64,000 nucleotides of DNA from Aliiglaciecola sp. CAU 1673 (GCF_029223185.1 NZ_JARHUG010000016.1:1-64000); one strand, 5' to 3'; positions 45,437 to 55,004 are shown, counted from the stretch's first letter. Translations and numbers: made by a program. Notes: generated by a model from the sequence alone, not told the origin.

Positions 45437-46851
45437 AGCATCTTGTCTCCCAGCAAAAACTCCAACATCTGATCCATACGGATATGCGGCAAGGCCGACA
45501 GTGGTGAGCGTATGGGGGGCGCAAAGCGTGGAAATTCGAATCCCTGCTGTTGCCAAAAACGGCTTGGCGGTTTACTGGCGGGGACATCGCCAGGATAAAG
45601 GGTCAATGGTTGGCCGTCCTCTCCCCTGCCTTTAAGGACATTCAATGCTTCACCATCATGCTGGACGCTCCCCGGCACAGAGGCACGAATGGCCGCCATA
45701 GCAGTAGTCTGAATCTGGATCCCCTGATAACTGATTTCCTGACGTGCCTGGTGCACCATCGATTCCAGTAATCGCACCAGATTATGATGCTGATCGGGAG
45801 TAATATGGTCGGCCTTACTGGCGGCAAATACCAATTTGTCGATTTTCGGTGAAAACAACCGGTGCAATATGCTGTTACTACCATAATCAAAGCTTTTCAG
45901 CAGCCAGTTGATGGCTTGTTGTAACTCCTCCAGGCTTTGCTGACCGCTGTTAAGGGCAGACAAGCAATCCACCAGCACCACCTGACGATCTACATCTTTG
46001 AAGTAGGCTTTGTAGAATGGCTTGACCACCTGTTCCAGGTATTGCTGATAGCGGTGTTTCACTATCGCCAGGTTCGAGCCCTCGGGCACTGTGTCCCAGT
46101 CCATGTCCTCTGGCATCTCAGGCATGGGAATAAACTGTAAAATCGGCGCGCCTTGCAGTTCTCCAGGCAATAAAAAACGTCCGGGCTGAACCAACTCCAA
46201 TCCCTTGGCCTTGCAGGCATGCAGATACTCACTGAATTGCTCGGCCAGGGCTTTGAGCGCCATTTCATCGCCCTGGGCCAACCAGTCGAGCTTGCCGAGC
46301 TCTGATAAAAAAGGCGCAGCCAACTCTTGGCGCTCGCCCGATAGCCACTGGCTGGCTACAAATTGGCTCCATTGACCAAAGTCCATATTGAGCATGGGAA
46401 GGTCCAGCAGCCATTCCCCCGGATAATCCACAATGTCCAGTACCAGGACGCCTTGCTCGGTGATCAGCCGTCGAATAGGATGGCGATGTTCATATTTAAT
46501 TTTCAGGCGGATCTGGCTGATCCCATTGGTGGGTTTGGGCCAAGTGGGTGGATCAGCATCCAGTCTTGTCATGCCTTGCTCATATTCAAAACGGGCAAGA
46601 CGTAAGTCCGGTTGCACTTCGCGCTTGGCACCAACAAAACGATTATCACGACACAGGCTAAAAAAGGGTAAATGGGCGCTGTTATTGGCCTCCAGTAATT
46701 GATTGACCAATGAGGTGATAAAAGCGGTTTTACCTGCGCCACTTAAACCGGTGACGGCCAGGCGAATATGCTGGTCGGTAACCCTGGCCGCGGCCAGCTG
46801 GGCTTTGCTCTGGATATTTAAGAGGTGCTTTTGCAATGAAGAGGAAGACAT
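45433..46851 (-). CDS. ycjX: YcjX-like P-loop GTPase/ATPase
   Basis: 472 aa. The Walker A motif is AVTGLSGAGKTAFITSLVNQLL near the N-terminus, followed by the DIVDYPGEWLLDLPML segment (switch II-like D-x-x-G region) and FVAASKADHITPDQHHNLVRLLE, a guanine-specificity-like motif. Relatives of the DUF463 family bind GTP in structures. Position between pspC and ycjF is conserved in E. coli. Confidence 0.95.
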   Translation of the reverse strand: MSSSSLQKHLLNIQSKAQLAAARVTDQHIRLAVTGLSGAGKTAFITSLVNQLLEANNSAHLPFFSLCRDNRFVGAKREVQPDLRLARFEYEQGMTRLDADPPTWPKPTNGISQIRLKIKYEHRHPIRRLITEQGVLVLDIVDYPGEWLLDLPMLNMDFGQWSQFVASQWLSGERQELAAPFLSELGKLDWLAQGDEMALKALAEQFSEYLHACKAKGLELVQPGRFLLPGELQGAPILQFIPMPEMPEDMDWDTVPEGSNLAIVKHRYQQYLEQVVKPFYKAYFKDVDRQVVLVDCLSALNSGQQSLEELQQAINWLLKSFDYGSNSILHRLFSPKIDKLVFAASKADHITPDQHHNLVRLLESMVHQARQEISYQGIQIQTTAMAAIRASVPGSVQHDGEALNVLKGRGEDGQPLTLYPGDVPASKPPSRFWQQQGFEFPRFAPPIRSPLSALPHIRMDQMLEFLLGDKML

Positions 46852-46948
46852 CTTGCCCCTTTTCCGTCAGTGAACCGGACATTGAATGTGAACAGCGAGC
46901 CCCTTCGTTATGGGACCCGCTGCCTCCACGCTAATGGAATTAGTTTGC

Positions 46949-47386
46949 CTACAGGCGACTGATTTCGCGATTCAGTTGATATTCCGGAGAGGTTACATAA
47001 GTTTCCATGCGGCGTAACCTGCCTTCTAAATGTTCAAACCGTCTTTTAATATCGTGGAAAGCCTGCTTTGGTGGCTCTCCGGCCTGCCATACCTTGGCTT
47101 TTACTTCCACGGTTTTGTCGTCCTCATCGGCGCCTTCTTGCCAGTTCTTACTTTTAAAGTTGAAGTACTGATGACGATGGTCCACGGCATTGGGTTTCTT
47201 GTCCAGGATAAACCAGGCGGCGATATAGGCGACCACAAAGAAGGGGCCTCCCGCCAGCAGCACCGCTGACACAAACAGGATCCTGACTAACCAGACTTCC
47301 CAGCCAAAGTAGTCCGCAATTCCGGCGCAGACCCCGGCAATCTTGCCTTTTTGGGTGTCACGATAGAGTTCACGCTTGGTTTTCAT
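46949..47386 (-). CDS. pspC: Phage shock protein C
   Basis: 145 aa. The PspC domain (about 4-62: RELYRDTQKGKIAGVCAGIADYFGWEVWLVRILFVSAVLLAGGPFFVVAYIAAWFIL) carries the membrane helix; a long C-terminal part ends in a coiled-coil-like segment (AFHDIKRRFEHLEGRLRRMETYV). The ATG at 47386 overlaps the pspB stop (ATGA) and has GGAGG upstream. It senses envelope stress with PspB and binds PspA. Confidence 0.95.
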   Translation of the reverse strand: MKTKRELYRDTQKGKIAGVCAGIADYFGWEVWLVRILFVSAVLLAGGPFFVVAYIAAWFILDKKPNAVDHRHQYFNFKSKNWQEGADEDDKTVEVKAKVWQAGEPPKQAFHDIKRRFEHLEGRLRRMETYVTSPEYQLNREISRL

Positions 47387-47619
47387 GCCCGGTTCCTCCA
47401 TTGAGGGGCCTCCGCGTCCAGAATGGCTTCCAATGTCTGGATACGCTCGGCCATGACTTCAGCCTTATTGGCTAACTCGGTCAGCGACGCAAACTCTTCC
47501 TGAGACAAGCCTTGGCTAACCTGTTTCTTACTGCGGTAATGCAGTATCAGCCAGATGGGCGCCACAAAAATCATGAACAGAATAATGGGCGCAACCAAAA
47601 TGCCTATGACGTCTTCCAC
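47383..47619 (-). CDS. pspB: Phage shock protein B
   Basis: 78 aa. One membrane helix (VIGILVAPIILFMIFVAPIWLILHY) is followed by a cytoplasmic helix with regular leucines (LTELANKAEVMAERIQTLEAILDAE), the typical PspB layout. It acts with PspC to release PspF from PspA. It lies 18 bp after pspA and overlaps pspC. Confidence 0.94.
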   Translation of the reverse strand: MEDVIGILVAPIILFMIFVAPIWLILHYRSKKQVSQGLSQEEFASLTELANKAEVMAERIQTLEAILDAEAPQWRNRA

Positions 47620-47637
47620 GGTCTTCTCCTCGTGCTA

Positions 47638-48327
47638 TTACTGCTTGCCGGCCTTGCTGCTTTTGCTCTCTTTACCCTTGAGCTTAGATTTCAATGCAGC
47701 CAACTCGTCATCAACTTTATCACCGGCTTCCAGGGCGGCAAATTCGTCGGCAAGACTGTGTTTACCTAAATCATAAGCTTCGATCTGACTTTCCAAATCG
47801 TCAATCTTGCGCTCATATTGCTCGAAGCGATTCATTGCATCGTCAACTTTACTGCTGTCGAGGCTACGCTTCACTTCCAAACGAGAACTTGCTGTTTTCT
47901 GGCGCAACAAAATGGTTTTCTGTCTGGCTTTGGCATCGGCCAGCTTTTCCTGCAATTGAGCCACTTCACTTTGCAACTTGGCGATTTGATCTTCCACCAA
48001 GCCCAGTTCACGCTTGAGGATCTCAGCGTGATCTTGCGCCTTTTTCTTTTCTACCAAGGCTGCGCGGGCCAGATCTTCACGATCCTTACTGAGCGCCAAC
48101 TCGGCTTTGGCTTCCCAATCACTGGATTGCAATTCCAACTTATTGATTTGCGAAGCAATTTCTTTCTTATTAGCCAAAGTCTTGGCCGATGTGGAGCGCA
48201 CTTCCACCAAAGTGTCTTCCATTTCCTGGATGATCAGTCTGACCATCTTTTCTGGATCTTCCGCCTTGTCGAGCAAAGCATTGATATTGGAATTCACTAT
48301 GTCTGAAAAACGGGAGAAGATACCCAT
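47638..48327 (-). CDS. pspA: Phage shock protein A
   Basis: 229 aa peripheral-membrane protein of the ESCRT-III-like PspA/Vipp1 family. MGIFSRFSDIVNSNINALLDKAEDPEKMVRLIIQEMEDTLVEVRS is the N-terminal amphipathic helix and first coiled coil; the rest is continuous coiled coil rich in Lys/Glu/Ala/Gln. The ATG at 48327 gives the conserved start. It stabilises damaged membrane and inhibits PspF. A sigma-54-like promoter lies upstream. Confidence 0.97.
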   Translation of the reverse strand: MGIFSRFSDIVNSNINALLDKAEDPEKMVRLIIQEMEDTLVEVRSTSAKTLANKKEIASQINKLELQSSDWEAKAELALSKDREDLARAALVEKKKAQDHAEILKRELGLVEDQIAKLQSEVAQLQEKLADAKARQKTILLRQKTASSRLEVKRSLDSSKVDDAMNRFEQYERKIDDLESQIEAYDLGKHSLADEFAALEAGDKVDDELAALKSKLKGKESKSSKAGKQ

Positions 48328-48390
48328 AATCTCACCTCTTGTTAACACACTTGCGTCATCACCCGTTGTGATGGCGGACTACTGTGTATA

Positions 48391-48407
48391 TTCAAATACC
48401 AGGCCAA
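48391..48407 (-). promoter_or_regulatory. Sigma-54-like promoter of pspABC
   Basis: On the minus strand the order TGGCCT, 5 nt, TTGAA (complement of 48391-48406) resembles the -24/-12 consensus TGGCAC-N5-TTGCA, with the -12 C replaced by A. It lies 64 bp upstream of pspA, and the remaining 100 bp toward pspF could hold PspF sites. Confidence 0.6.
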
Positions 48408-48531
48408 CTCAGTATCATCCCTATCTCTTTGTTTTAAAAAGGGTATTTATTTACTACCTTTTTAGGGCTGACTAGAATATTATTGTTCTACACCATTTAT
48501 TAGCCTATTAGACCACTTTTTAAGGATCACT

Positions 48532-49623
48532 GTGAGTCGCTTTCGCCAACAAGACAATCTCCTGGGTCAATCCAATAGTTTCCTGGAGGTTTTGGAACAG
48601 ATATCCCAAATCGCCCCGCTTAACAAGCCGGTACTGATAATCGGTGAACGCGGCACGGGCAAGGAGTTGGTCGCGGCGAGATTGCACTACCTGTCCAGTC
48701 GCTGGGATCAAGCCTACCACAAGCTTAATTGTGCTGCGCTAAGTGAAAGCCTGCTGGAAAGTGAGTTGTTCGGTCATGAAGCAGGCTCCTTCACCGGCGC
48801 TTCAAAGCGCCATGAAGGCCGTTTTGAAGCGGCTAACAACGGCACTCTGTTTTTGGATGAATTGGCAAATACCTCGGGCCTTATCCAGGAAAAACTGCTG
48901 CGGGTGATTGAATATGGTGAATTCGAACGGGTCGGTGGCTCCAAGAGCATCAAAGTAGATGTGCGCTTAGTTGCGGCCACCAACGAAGACTTACCCGCCC
49001 TGGCCGACTCTGGCGAGTTTCGAGCCGATTTATTAGACCGTTTGGCCTTTGATGTTATCACCCTGCCGCCACTGCGTGAGCGTCGTGAAGATATTCTGCT
49101 GTTGGCAGAGCATTTCGCCATTAATATGGCCCGCGAACTGGAGATGGAGCTGTTTAGTGGCTTTACCGAGAAAGCCAAGCGCATCTTGTTGGAATATGAC
49201 TGGCCGGGCAATGTGCGTGAGCTGAAAAACGTAGTGGAACGAGCGGTCTATCGCTGCAACAACCCACATCTGCCGGTACACCATATTGTAATGGATCCTT
49301 TTGAGTCCCCCTACCGCCCCACAAGACGCAGTAAAACCCGGGATCGTATTGTAGCTCCTGCCCACACGACCTTAGCGCCAGCAACCAAAGAAGAAAACAG
49401 TTCCGTAACAACACAGCCTGAACCGATACGAGCTCAATCCATCACCTTTCCAGTGGATCTGAAAGAACTGTCCCAGGACTTTGAGATTGACCTTATCAAG
49501 CGGGCCTTGGCTGACAGTCAGTTTAATCAGAAAAAAACAGCAGAAAAGCTGGGCCTCACATACCACCAACTGCGCGGCTATCTGAAAAAGTATAATCTGC
49601 TTGAATCAGAGGCACAGGACTAA
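48532..49623 (+). CDS. pspF: Psp operon activator PspF
   Basis: 363 aa sigma-54-dependent activator. The AAA+ domain starts almost at the N-terminus, with no receiver domain: Walker A IIGERGTGKELVAARLHYLS, the GSFTGASKRHEGRF loop that contacts sigma-54, and Walker B LFLDELANTSGLIQEKLLRVIE. The C-terminal Fis-like helix-turn-helix is FNQKKTAEKLGLTYHQLRGYLKKY. The start is GTG at 48532 with AAGGA 5 nt before it. It is divergent from pspA. Confidence 0.96.
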   Translation: MSRFRQQDNLLGQSNSFLEVLEQISQIAPLNKPVLIIGERGTGKELVAARLHYLSSRWDQAYHKLNCAALSESLLESELFGHEAGSFTGASKRHEGRFEAANNGTLFLDELANTSGLIQEKLLRVIEYGEFERVGGSKSIKVDVRLVAATNEDLPALADSGEFRADLLDRLAFDVITLPPLRERREDILLLAEHFAINMARELEMELFSGFTEKAKRILLEYDWPGNVRELKNVVERAVYRCNNPHLPVHHIVMDPFESPYRPTRRSKTRDRIVAPAHTTLAPATKEENSSVTTQPEPIRAQSITFPVDLKELSQDFEIDLIKRALADSQFNQKKTAEKLGLTYHQLRGYLKKYNLLESEAQD

Positions 49624-49627
49624 CAAG

Positions 49628-51250
49628 GTGAAAAAAAATATTGCTCTCCTGCTGGGCGTCCTGCCAATGGTCTTCGCGTTGGGAGCATGTCAGGACAACA
49701 GGACGCGGGAGCTGGCAGAGCAGGGATTGATCTATTGCTCTGAAGGCAATCCTCTGTCTTTTAACCCGCAGCTAGACATCTCGGGCACGACGGTGGATGC
49801 CACCTCACACCAAGTCTATAACCGGTTGCTGGATTTCGACTCTGAAACCGGCAAAGTGGTGCCAAACCTCGCTACCAGTTGGTTGGTCAGCGAAGATGGC
49901 CTGACCTATACCTTTCAACTTCGAAAAGATGTGGCCTTTCACAGCACTGCTTTTTTTAAACCAAGCAGGCCATTTAATGCCGATGACGTGCTATTTAGCA
50001 TCAACCGCTGGCGACTCAAGGATCACCCTTTCCATCATGTTTCAGGTGGAAGCTACCCTTACTTTGACAGCCTGGGTCTGAACAAAGTGGTTGTGGAGGT
50101 GAATAAAATCAATGGTTACCGTGTCGAAATAAAGCTCAGCCGTCCCGACAGCTCTTTTCTGGCCACACTCGCCACAGATTTCTCCGTTATTCTGTCTCAG
50201 GAGTATGCGGAACAATTGCTGGCAGCGGGCACACCTGAGTTATTAGATACACAACCTGTTGGCACAGGTCCTTTTCAGTTTGTCAGTTTCCGCGAAGATA
50301 ACCATGTTCGCTATCACCGAAACCCTGATTATTGGGGTGAGCAGCAGACTCAGCAGCAGCTGATTTACGATATAACCCCCTCAAGCTCCATGCGCTTGGC
50401 TAAATTGATCACCGGTGAATGTGATGTGATTGCCTTTCCGGCGCAAACGGAACTGCGTATTGTGGAAGAGCGTGGCGATCTGATCCTCGATGAAAAGCCG
50501 GGACTGAATATCGGATTTTGGGCCTTTAACACTGCAAAACCTCCTTTCAATGATGCCAGAGTGAGAAAGGCGCTGACCATGGCAGTGGATAAACGGACCT
50601 TGATCGATGCCGTGTATTTTGACAGTGCTATTGCCGCAAAGGGGTTACTGCCCCCCACTTCCTGGGCCTTCGACGATACCCGCAAGGAAACCCACTACAA
50701 CCCGGTGATGGCCAGACAGCTATTGGACGAAGCGGGTATCGGAACCGGTTTTACCATGGACATCTGGGCCATGCCGGTGGAACGTGCATACAACCCCAAT
50801 GCCACCAAAATGGCAGAAATCATGCAAAACTATCTGCAACAGGTTGGCGTGAAGGCGCGCATCGTCAGCTATGAATGGGGCACTTTCCGACGGCTTCTGG
50901 CGCAAGGACAACATGACTCCGTGCTCATCGGCTGGACCGCAGACAGTGGTGATCCAGATAACTTTTACCGCCCTTTACTGAGTTGCTCGGCCATTGCTTC
51001 TGGCACCAACAGGGCCAACTGGTGCTCTGAAGAATATGACGATCTGATTGACCAGGCGCTTGCCCACACCGACGAAAACATGCGCTTGACTATTTATCGC
51101 CAAGCTAATGATATCTTGGAAGAGCAAATGCCATTGTTCCCCATCGCCCATGCATATCGCTTTCAGGCTTATCGAAAGGAGATTAAAGGCCTGACTATTA
51201 ATCCTTTTGGCGGCATTCAATTTGCCGGTGTTGTTAAGGAGAGCCGCTAA
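49628..51250 (+). CDS. sapA: SapA-like peptide-transport substrate-binding lipoprotein
   Basis: 540 aa, family 5 solute-binding protein. A GTG at 49628, with AGGA 8 nt upstream and only 4 bp after the pspF stop, is the best start. The N-terminus (KKNIALLLGVLPMVFALGAC) ends in a lipobox-like LGAC, so it is likely a lipoprotein rather than a free periplasmic protein. Conserved segments: YCSEGNPLSFNPQLDISGTTVDATSHQVYNRLLDFD, HVSGGSYPYFDSLG, QPVGTGPFQF, LLSCSAIASGTNRANWC. In enterobacteria SapA binds antimicrobial peptides or haem; substrate here is not known. Confidence 0.93.
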   Translation: MKKNIALLLGVLPMVFALGACQDNRTRELAEQGLIYCSEGNPLSFNPQLDISGTTVDATSHQVYNRLLDFDSETGKVVPNLATSWLVSEDGLTYTFQLRKDVAFHSTAFFKPSRPFNADDVLFSINRWRLKDHPFHHVSGGSYPYFDSLGLNKVVVEVNKINGYRVEIKLSRPDSSFLATLATDFSVILSQEYAEQLLAAGTPELLDTQPVGTGPFQFVSFREDNHVRYHRNPDYWGEQQTQQQLIYDITPSSSMRLAKLITGECDVIAFPAQTELRIVEERGDLILDEKPGLNIGFWAFNTAKPPFNDARVRKALTMAVDKRTLIDAVYFDSAIAAKGLLPPTSWAFDDTRKETHYNPVMARQLLDEAGIGTGFTMDIWAMPVERAYNPNATKMAEIMQNYLQQVGVKARIVSYEWGTFRRLLAQGQHDSVLIGWTADSGDPDNFYRPLLSCSAIASGTNRANWCSEEYDDLIDQALAHTDENMRLTIYRQANDILEEQMPLFPIAHAYRFQAYRKEIKGLTINPFGGIQFAGVVKESR

Positions 51251-51251
51251 T

Positions 51252-52283
51252 ATGCTGGTGTATCTGGGTCGGCGCCTTAACCTGTTAGTGATTACCTTGT
51301 TTATCCTGTGTGCAGGCTCATTTGCGCTGGCATTTTTGTTCCCTGGGGATCCGCTGACTAATCTTTCTGGTCTGGCTAATCCAGATGAGCAGTTACGCCA
51401 GCAGCTAATGCATAAATACGCCTTGGACCAAGGCTTTTTCGCCAGTTTGTGGCAATACTTCCAACTGATCTTTGCTGGCGACTGGGGCATCAGTATGCGC
51501 TCCGGCTCTTCAGTGTTTGAGGAAGTAACACGCACTCTGCCAGCCAGTATTGAGCTCAGTGTCTATGCCATGGTGCTTTCACTCTTTATCGGTCTGCCAC
51601 TGGGTATCTTTTCGGGGCTTTCGCACCGTAAAGCCTTAGATCGGGGAATTCTGTCATTTAGCCTGATTGGCTACTCGGTACCGGTATTTTGGCTGGCACT
51701 TCTGATGATCTTGGTATTTGCGCTGAAGTTGGGTGTATTGCCCATGTCTGATCGGGTCAGCCTGCTTTATGATGTGCCGCTTAACACCGGATTTGTGCTA
51801 TTGGATATTCTGCAATCGGATATGGAGCATAGGGAGGCAGCGTTACAAAATGCCTTTGCACACCTTATTTTACCCACTCTGTCTTTGACCGTGTTCACCT
51901 GCTCCTTGATCGTCCGTCTGACCCGTCGCTCGGTGATCAACGTGATGGACAGTGACTATATCAAAGCAGCGTACGCCAAGGGTATGAGCCGTTCTGAAGT
52001 AGTCTGGCAACACGGCCTTAAAAATGCACTTATCCCCATCATGCCACAGTTGGTGATGCAGTTTACGCTGCTGATGACAAACGCCATGATAGTAGAGGTC
52101 ATCTTCTCCTGGCCGGGCATTGGTGAATGGATGATCCAGGCTATTTATCAACGTGATTTCCCTTCGATTCGAGGAGGGATGCTGGCAGTGTCGGTGGTGG
52201 TGGTCAGCTTTACCATCTCCATGGATGTGCTGCTCAAGTTGCTCTATCCCTTAAGTAAGAGGCAATTACATGCCCAAGTCTAG
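51252..52283 (+). CDS. sapB: SapB-like ABC transporter permease
   Basis: 343 aa integral membrane protein with about six membrane segments. The ATG at 51252, 1 bp after the sapA stop, gives MLVYLGRRLNLLVITLFILCAGSF, the DppB-type N-terminus. The C-terminal EAA-type loop reads SDYIKAAYAKGMSRSEVVWQHGLKNALIPIMPQL. It overlaps sapC by 14 nt. Confidence 0.94.
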   Translation: MLVYLGRRLNLLVITLFILCAGSFALAFLFPGDPLTNLSGLANPDEQLRQQLMHKYALDQGFFASLWQYFQLIFAGDWGISMRSGSSVFEEVTRTLPASIELSVYAMVLSLFIGLPLGIFSGLSHRKALDRGILSFSLIGYSVPVFWLALLMILVFALKLGVLPMSDRVSLLYDVPLNTGFVLLDILQSDMEHREAALQNAFAHLILPTLSLTVFTCSLIVRLTRRSVINVMDSDYIKAAYAKGMSRSEVVWQHGLKNALIPIMPQLVMQFTLLMTNAMIVEVIFSWPGIGEWMIQAIYQRDFPSIRGGMLAVSVVVVSFTISMDVLLKLLYPLSKRQLHAQV

Positions 52284-53163
52284 TTTTTACGAAGAAGAGC
52301 CGTTCCCCTCCCCGGTAAGACAGACTTGGAACGAATTCAGGCGCAACCATATTGCGCTGCTGGGTTTGTGGTGTTTGGCGTTTTTTGTATTACTGTCGAT
52401 TTTCGGGCCCATACTCTCGCCTTACAGTGCTCTTGAACAGAACACCGATGCCATATTGCTGCCCCCCGCCTGGGAGCCTAATGGCAGTACGCCATTCCTT
52501 TTTGGTACAGACAGCTTGGGACGCGATTTGTTGACACGGGTGGTCAACGGCTGCCGGATCACCTTTGGCGCCAGCCTGATATTGGTATTGGTTGCCATGT
52601 TGATTGGCTGTGCCATTGGCGCCTTTGCTGGCATGAGCCGCGGCATTCGCGCCAGTGTGATCAATCACCTGTTAGATGCCATCATGGCAATCCCTACCCT
52701 GCTGCTGGCTATTATCGTGGTCGCCATTTTAGGAACCGGTCTGGTTAACAGTATGTGGGCTATTGCACTGGCCTTAGTGCCGCAATTTGTGCATCAGACC
52801 CGGGATGTCACACGCCGGGAATTTCAAAAAGAATATGTGACGGCGGTGCGCCTCGACGGTGCCGGCAATACGCGGATTTTCTTCTTCAGCATTTTGCCTA
52901 ACATGATTGAAATGCTGGTCGTGCAAGCTACCATGGCATTGTCTATCGCCATATTGGATATCACCGCCTTGGGCTTTTTGAACTTAGGCGCCCAATCGCC
53001 CTCTCCGGAGCTAGGCGCCATGCTGTCGGACGCATTAGAAACCGCCTACATTGCTCCATGGAGTATTGCACTACCCGGGGCCGCGATTTTTCTGATGGTG
53101 TTGTCTATCAACCTGGTCGGTGATGGACTTCGTACCGCCCTTCGCAACAGGTTGACGCAATAA
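52270..53163 (+). CDS. sapC: SapC-like ABC transporter permease
   Basis: 297 aa second permease subunit with the DppC-type layout: one N-terminal helix (HIALLGLWCLAFFVLLSIFGPILSPYSALEQ), the FGTDSLGRDLLTRVVNGCRITFG motif, then five helices and an EAA-like KEYVTAVRLDGAGNTRIFFFSILPNM. The last base of the stop codon is the first base of sapD. Confidence 0.95.
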   Translation: MPKSSFYEEEPFPSPVRQTWNEFRRNHIALLGLWCLAFFVLLSIFGPILSPYSALEQNTDAILLPPAWEPNGSTPFLFGTDSLGRDLLTRVVNGCRITFGASLILVLVAMLIGCAIGAFAGMSRGIRASVINHLLDAIMAIPTLLLAIIVVAILGTGLVNSMWAIALALVPQFVHQTRDVTRREFQKEYVTAVRLDGAGNTRIFFFSILPNMIEMLVVQATMALSIAILDITALGFLNLGAQSPSPELGAMLSDALETAYIAPWSIALPGAAIFLMVLSINLVGDGLRTALRNRLTQ

Positions 53164-54158
53164 TGCCACTTTTGGATATCAAAAACCTGACCCTGGAAAT
53201 CGATACTTCGTTTGGCTGGGTAAAAGCCCTGGATAAGGTCAATCTCAGCGTCGATACAAAGGAAGTCAGGGCACTGGTGGGTGAGTCTGGCTCGGGTAAA
53301 AGCCTGATTGTGAAATCCATCATCGGCGCCTTGCCAGAACGCTGGAAAGTTACCGCCGACAGGATGAACTGGAAAGGCAAAGATCTGCTGTCCATGTCAG
53401 ACAATCAGCGCCGCGCCATTACTCGCAGCGAGATGTCGGTGGTATTCCAGAATCCGCTATCTGCCCTAGACCCTTCTGCGACACTGGAAGAGCAGATTGC
53501 TGAGACCATTCCTGACAACCTGTTGGACAAAGGCTGGTTCTGGCAACGACGGGCACAGCGTCACAGCATTGCCGTGGCTCAGCTGCATAAGGTAGGGATC
53601 CGGGACCACGAATTGTGCTTAAAAAGCTATCCCCATCAGCTACCAGAGGACGTGTGCCAGAAATTTACTATCGCCATGGCATTGGCTTCAAACCCGAGGT
53701 TACTTATCGCCGATAATCCTACCATGGGCATGGAGATCACCACGAAAATCCAAATCCTGAGACTGTTGTCGAAGCTGAACAAAACCCGCGAACTGAGTAT
53801 TCTTTTTGTTAGCCATGACCTGCTCGCTATTTCAGCCATGGCTGACAGCATGACCGTCTTGTACTGCGGCCAGTCGGTGGAAAGTGGCAAAATGACGCAG
53901 ATCCGTAAGCGCCCGTTGCACCCCTACACCAAAGCCCTGCTCGACAGTGCACCAAGCTTTCGCCGAGATCTTCCGCCCAAGGCCGCTTTACATTGTCTGG
54001 AAGGCACCATCCCTACGTTACAGCATTTACCTATTGGCTGCCGGCTGGGGCCGCGCTGTCCCAGGGCGCAAAAGGAATGCGTGAAGATGCCAGATGTCAG
54101 GCGGATTCATGACCATCACTATGCCTGCCACTTCCCGCTGCACAGGGACAAAGCATGA
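53163..54158 (+). CDS. sapD: SapD-like ABC transporter ATPase with degenerate Walker B
   Basis: 331 aa, DppD/OppD-type ATPase. Walker A is intact (GESGSGKS, residues 40-47). The signature segment is altered to SYPHQLPEDVCQKFTIAMALA instead of LSGGQ-type, and Walker B reads LLIADNPTMGMEITTK, with Asn185 where the catalytic Glu of DEP should be. The C-terminal OppD/OppF zinc-like region CRLGPRCPRAQKECVKMPDVRRIHDHHYACHF is present. It overlaps sapF by 4 nt. ATP hydrolysis would then rest mainly on SapF. Confidence 0.93.
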   Translation: MPLLDIKNLTLEIDTSFGWVKALDKVNLSVDTKEVRALVGESGSGKSLIVKSIIGALPERWKVTADRMNWKGKDLLSMSDNQRRAITRSEMSVVFQNPLSALDPSATLEEQIAETIPDNLLDKGWFWQRRAQRHSIAVAQLHKVGIRDHELCLKSYPHQLPEDVCQKFTIAMALASNPRLLIADNPTMGMEITTKIQILRLLSKLNKTRELSILFVSHDLLAISAMADSMTVLYCGQSVESGKMTQIRKRPLHPYTKALLDSAPSFRRDLPPKAALHCLEGTIPTLQHLPIGCRLGPRCPRAQKECVKMPDVRRIHDHHYACHFPLHRDKA

Positions 54159-54931
54159 CACCACTTTTGTCTGTCAATAATCTGACCTACTGTAAAAAAC
54201 ACAAACCCTGGTTTGGTAAGAAAGAGATTTTCCGCCTGGCCCCGGTCAGTTTTGAGCTGCGCTCGGGAGAGACCATGGCCATTATTGGCGAAAACGGCTC
54301 AGGTAAATCACTACTGGCGAAATTGCTGGTTGGTGTAGAAAGACCTACCTCTGGCAGCATGCAGCTGAATGGTGAGCCGTTGGAGAGCCGCCAGCGCAAA
54401 CAACGTTATCGCGCCATAAGAATGATTTTTCAGCACAGTAAAGAATCTCTCAATCCTGCCCGTCCACTGGGCAGTATTTTGGATGAAACCCTGCAACTGA
54501 ACACCACACTCAGCGAGAGCGAGCGCAAGCAGAAAATTGCCCAAACCCTGGTTCAGGTAGGTATGTTGCCAGAGCATCAGTACTTCTATCGCCATATGCT
54601 CTCAGAAGGACAACGTCAGCGTGCCACCGTTGCCCGCGCCCTGATCCTCAATCCCCAGGTGTTGGTTGCTGATGAGCCTTTTGCAGCCCTGGATCCTTCA
54701 GTACGATCGCAAACTGTTAATCTGCTGATGGGACTACAACGGGATTTGGGATTAGGCTTTATCTTTATTTCCCATAATCTGGGGATAGTGCGTCATATCA
54801 GCGATCGCATTCTGGTATTGGCCGACGGCAATGTGGTGGAATCGGGAAAAACCGATGTTATTTTCAACTGGCCAAAATCTGAATACACACAGCGTTTAGT
54901 CTATGCCCATCAGGCTCTGGTATCCCGTTAA
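54155..54931 (+). CDS. sapF: SapF-like ABC transporter ATPase
   Basis: 258 aa. All motifs are intact: Walker A IIGENGSGKSLLAKLLVG, signature YRHMLSEGQRQRATVARALI, Walker B QVLVADEPFAALDPSVRSQ and the switch His in FIFISHNLGIV. It pairs with SapD to power SapB/SapC. It is the last gene of the sapABCDF operon and is followed by a terminator. Confidence 0.95.
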   Translation: MTPLLSVNNLTYCKKHKPWFGKKEIFRLAPVSFELRSGETMAIIGENGSGKSLLAKLLVGVERPTSGSMQLNGEPLESRQRKQRYRAIRMIFQHSKESLNPARPLGSILDETLQLNTTLSESERKQKIAQTLVQVGMLPEHQYFYRHMLSEGQRQRATVARALILNPQVLVADEPFAALDPSVRSQTVNLLMGLQRDLGLGFIFISHNLGIVRHISDRILVLADGNVVESGKTDVIFNWPKSEYTQRLVYAHQALVSR

Positions 54932-54960
54932 AGCCAAGGCCTCTTTGAATAAATGGCATA

Positions 54961-54990
54961 AAAAAAGCACTGCGATTGCAGTGCTTTTCT
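54961..54990. terminator. Bidirectional terminator between sapF and ppiD
   Basis: AGCACTGC (54966-54973) pairs with GCAGTGCT (54978-54985); A residues precede it and T residues follow. It serves two convergent genes. Confidence 0.85.
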
Positions 54991-55004
54991 TCAGAACGGA
55001 ATCC

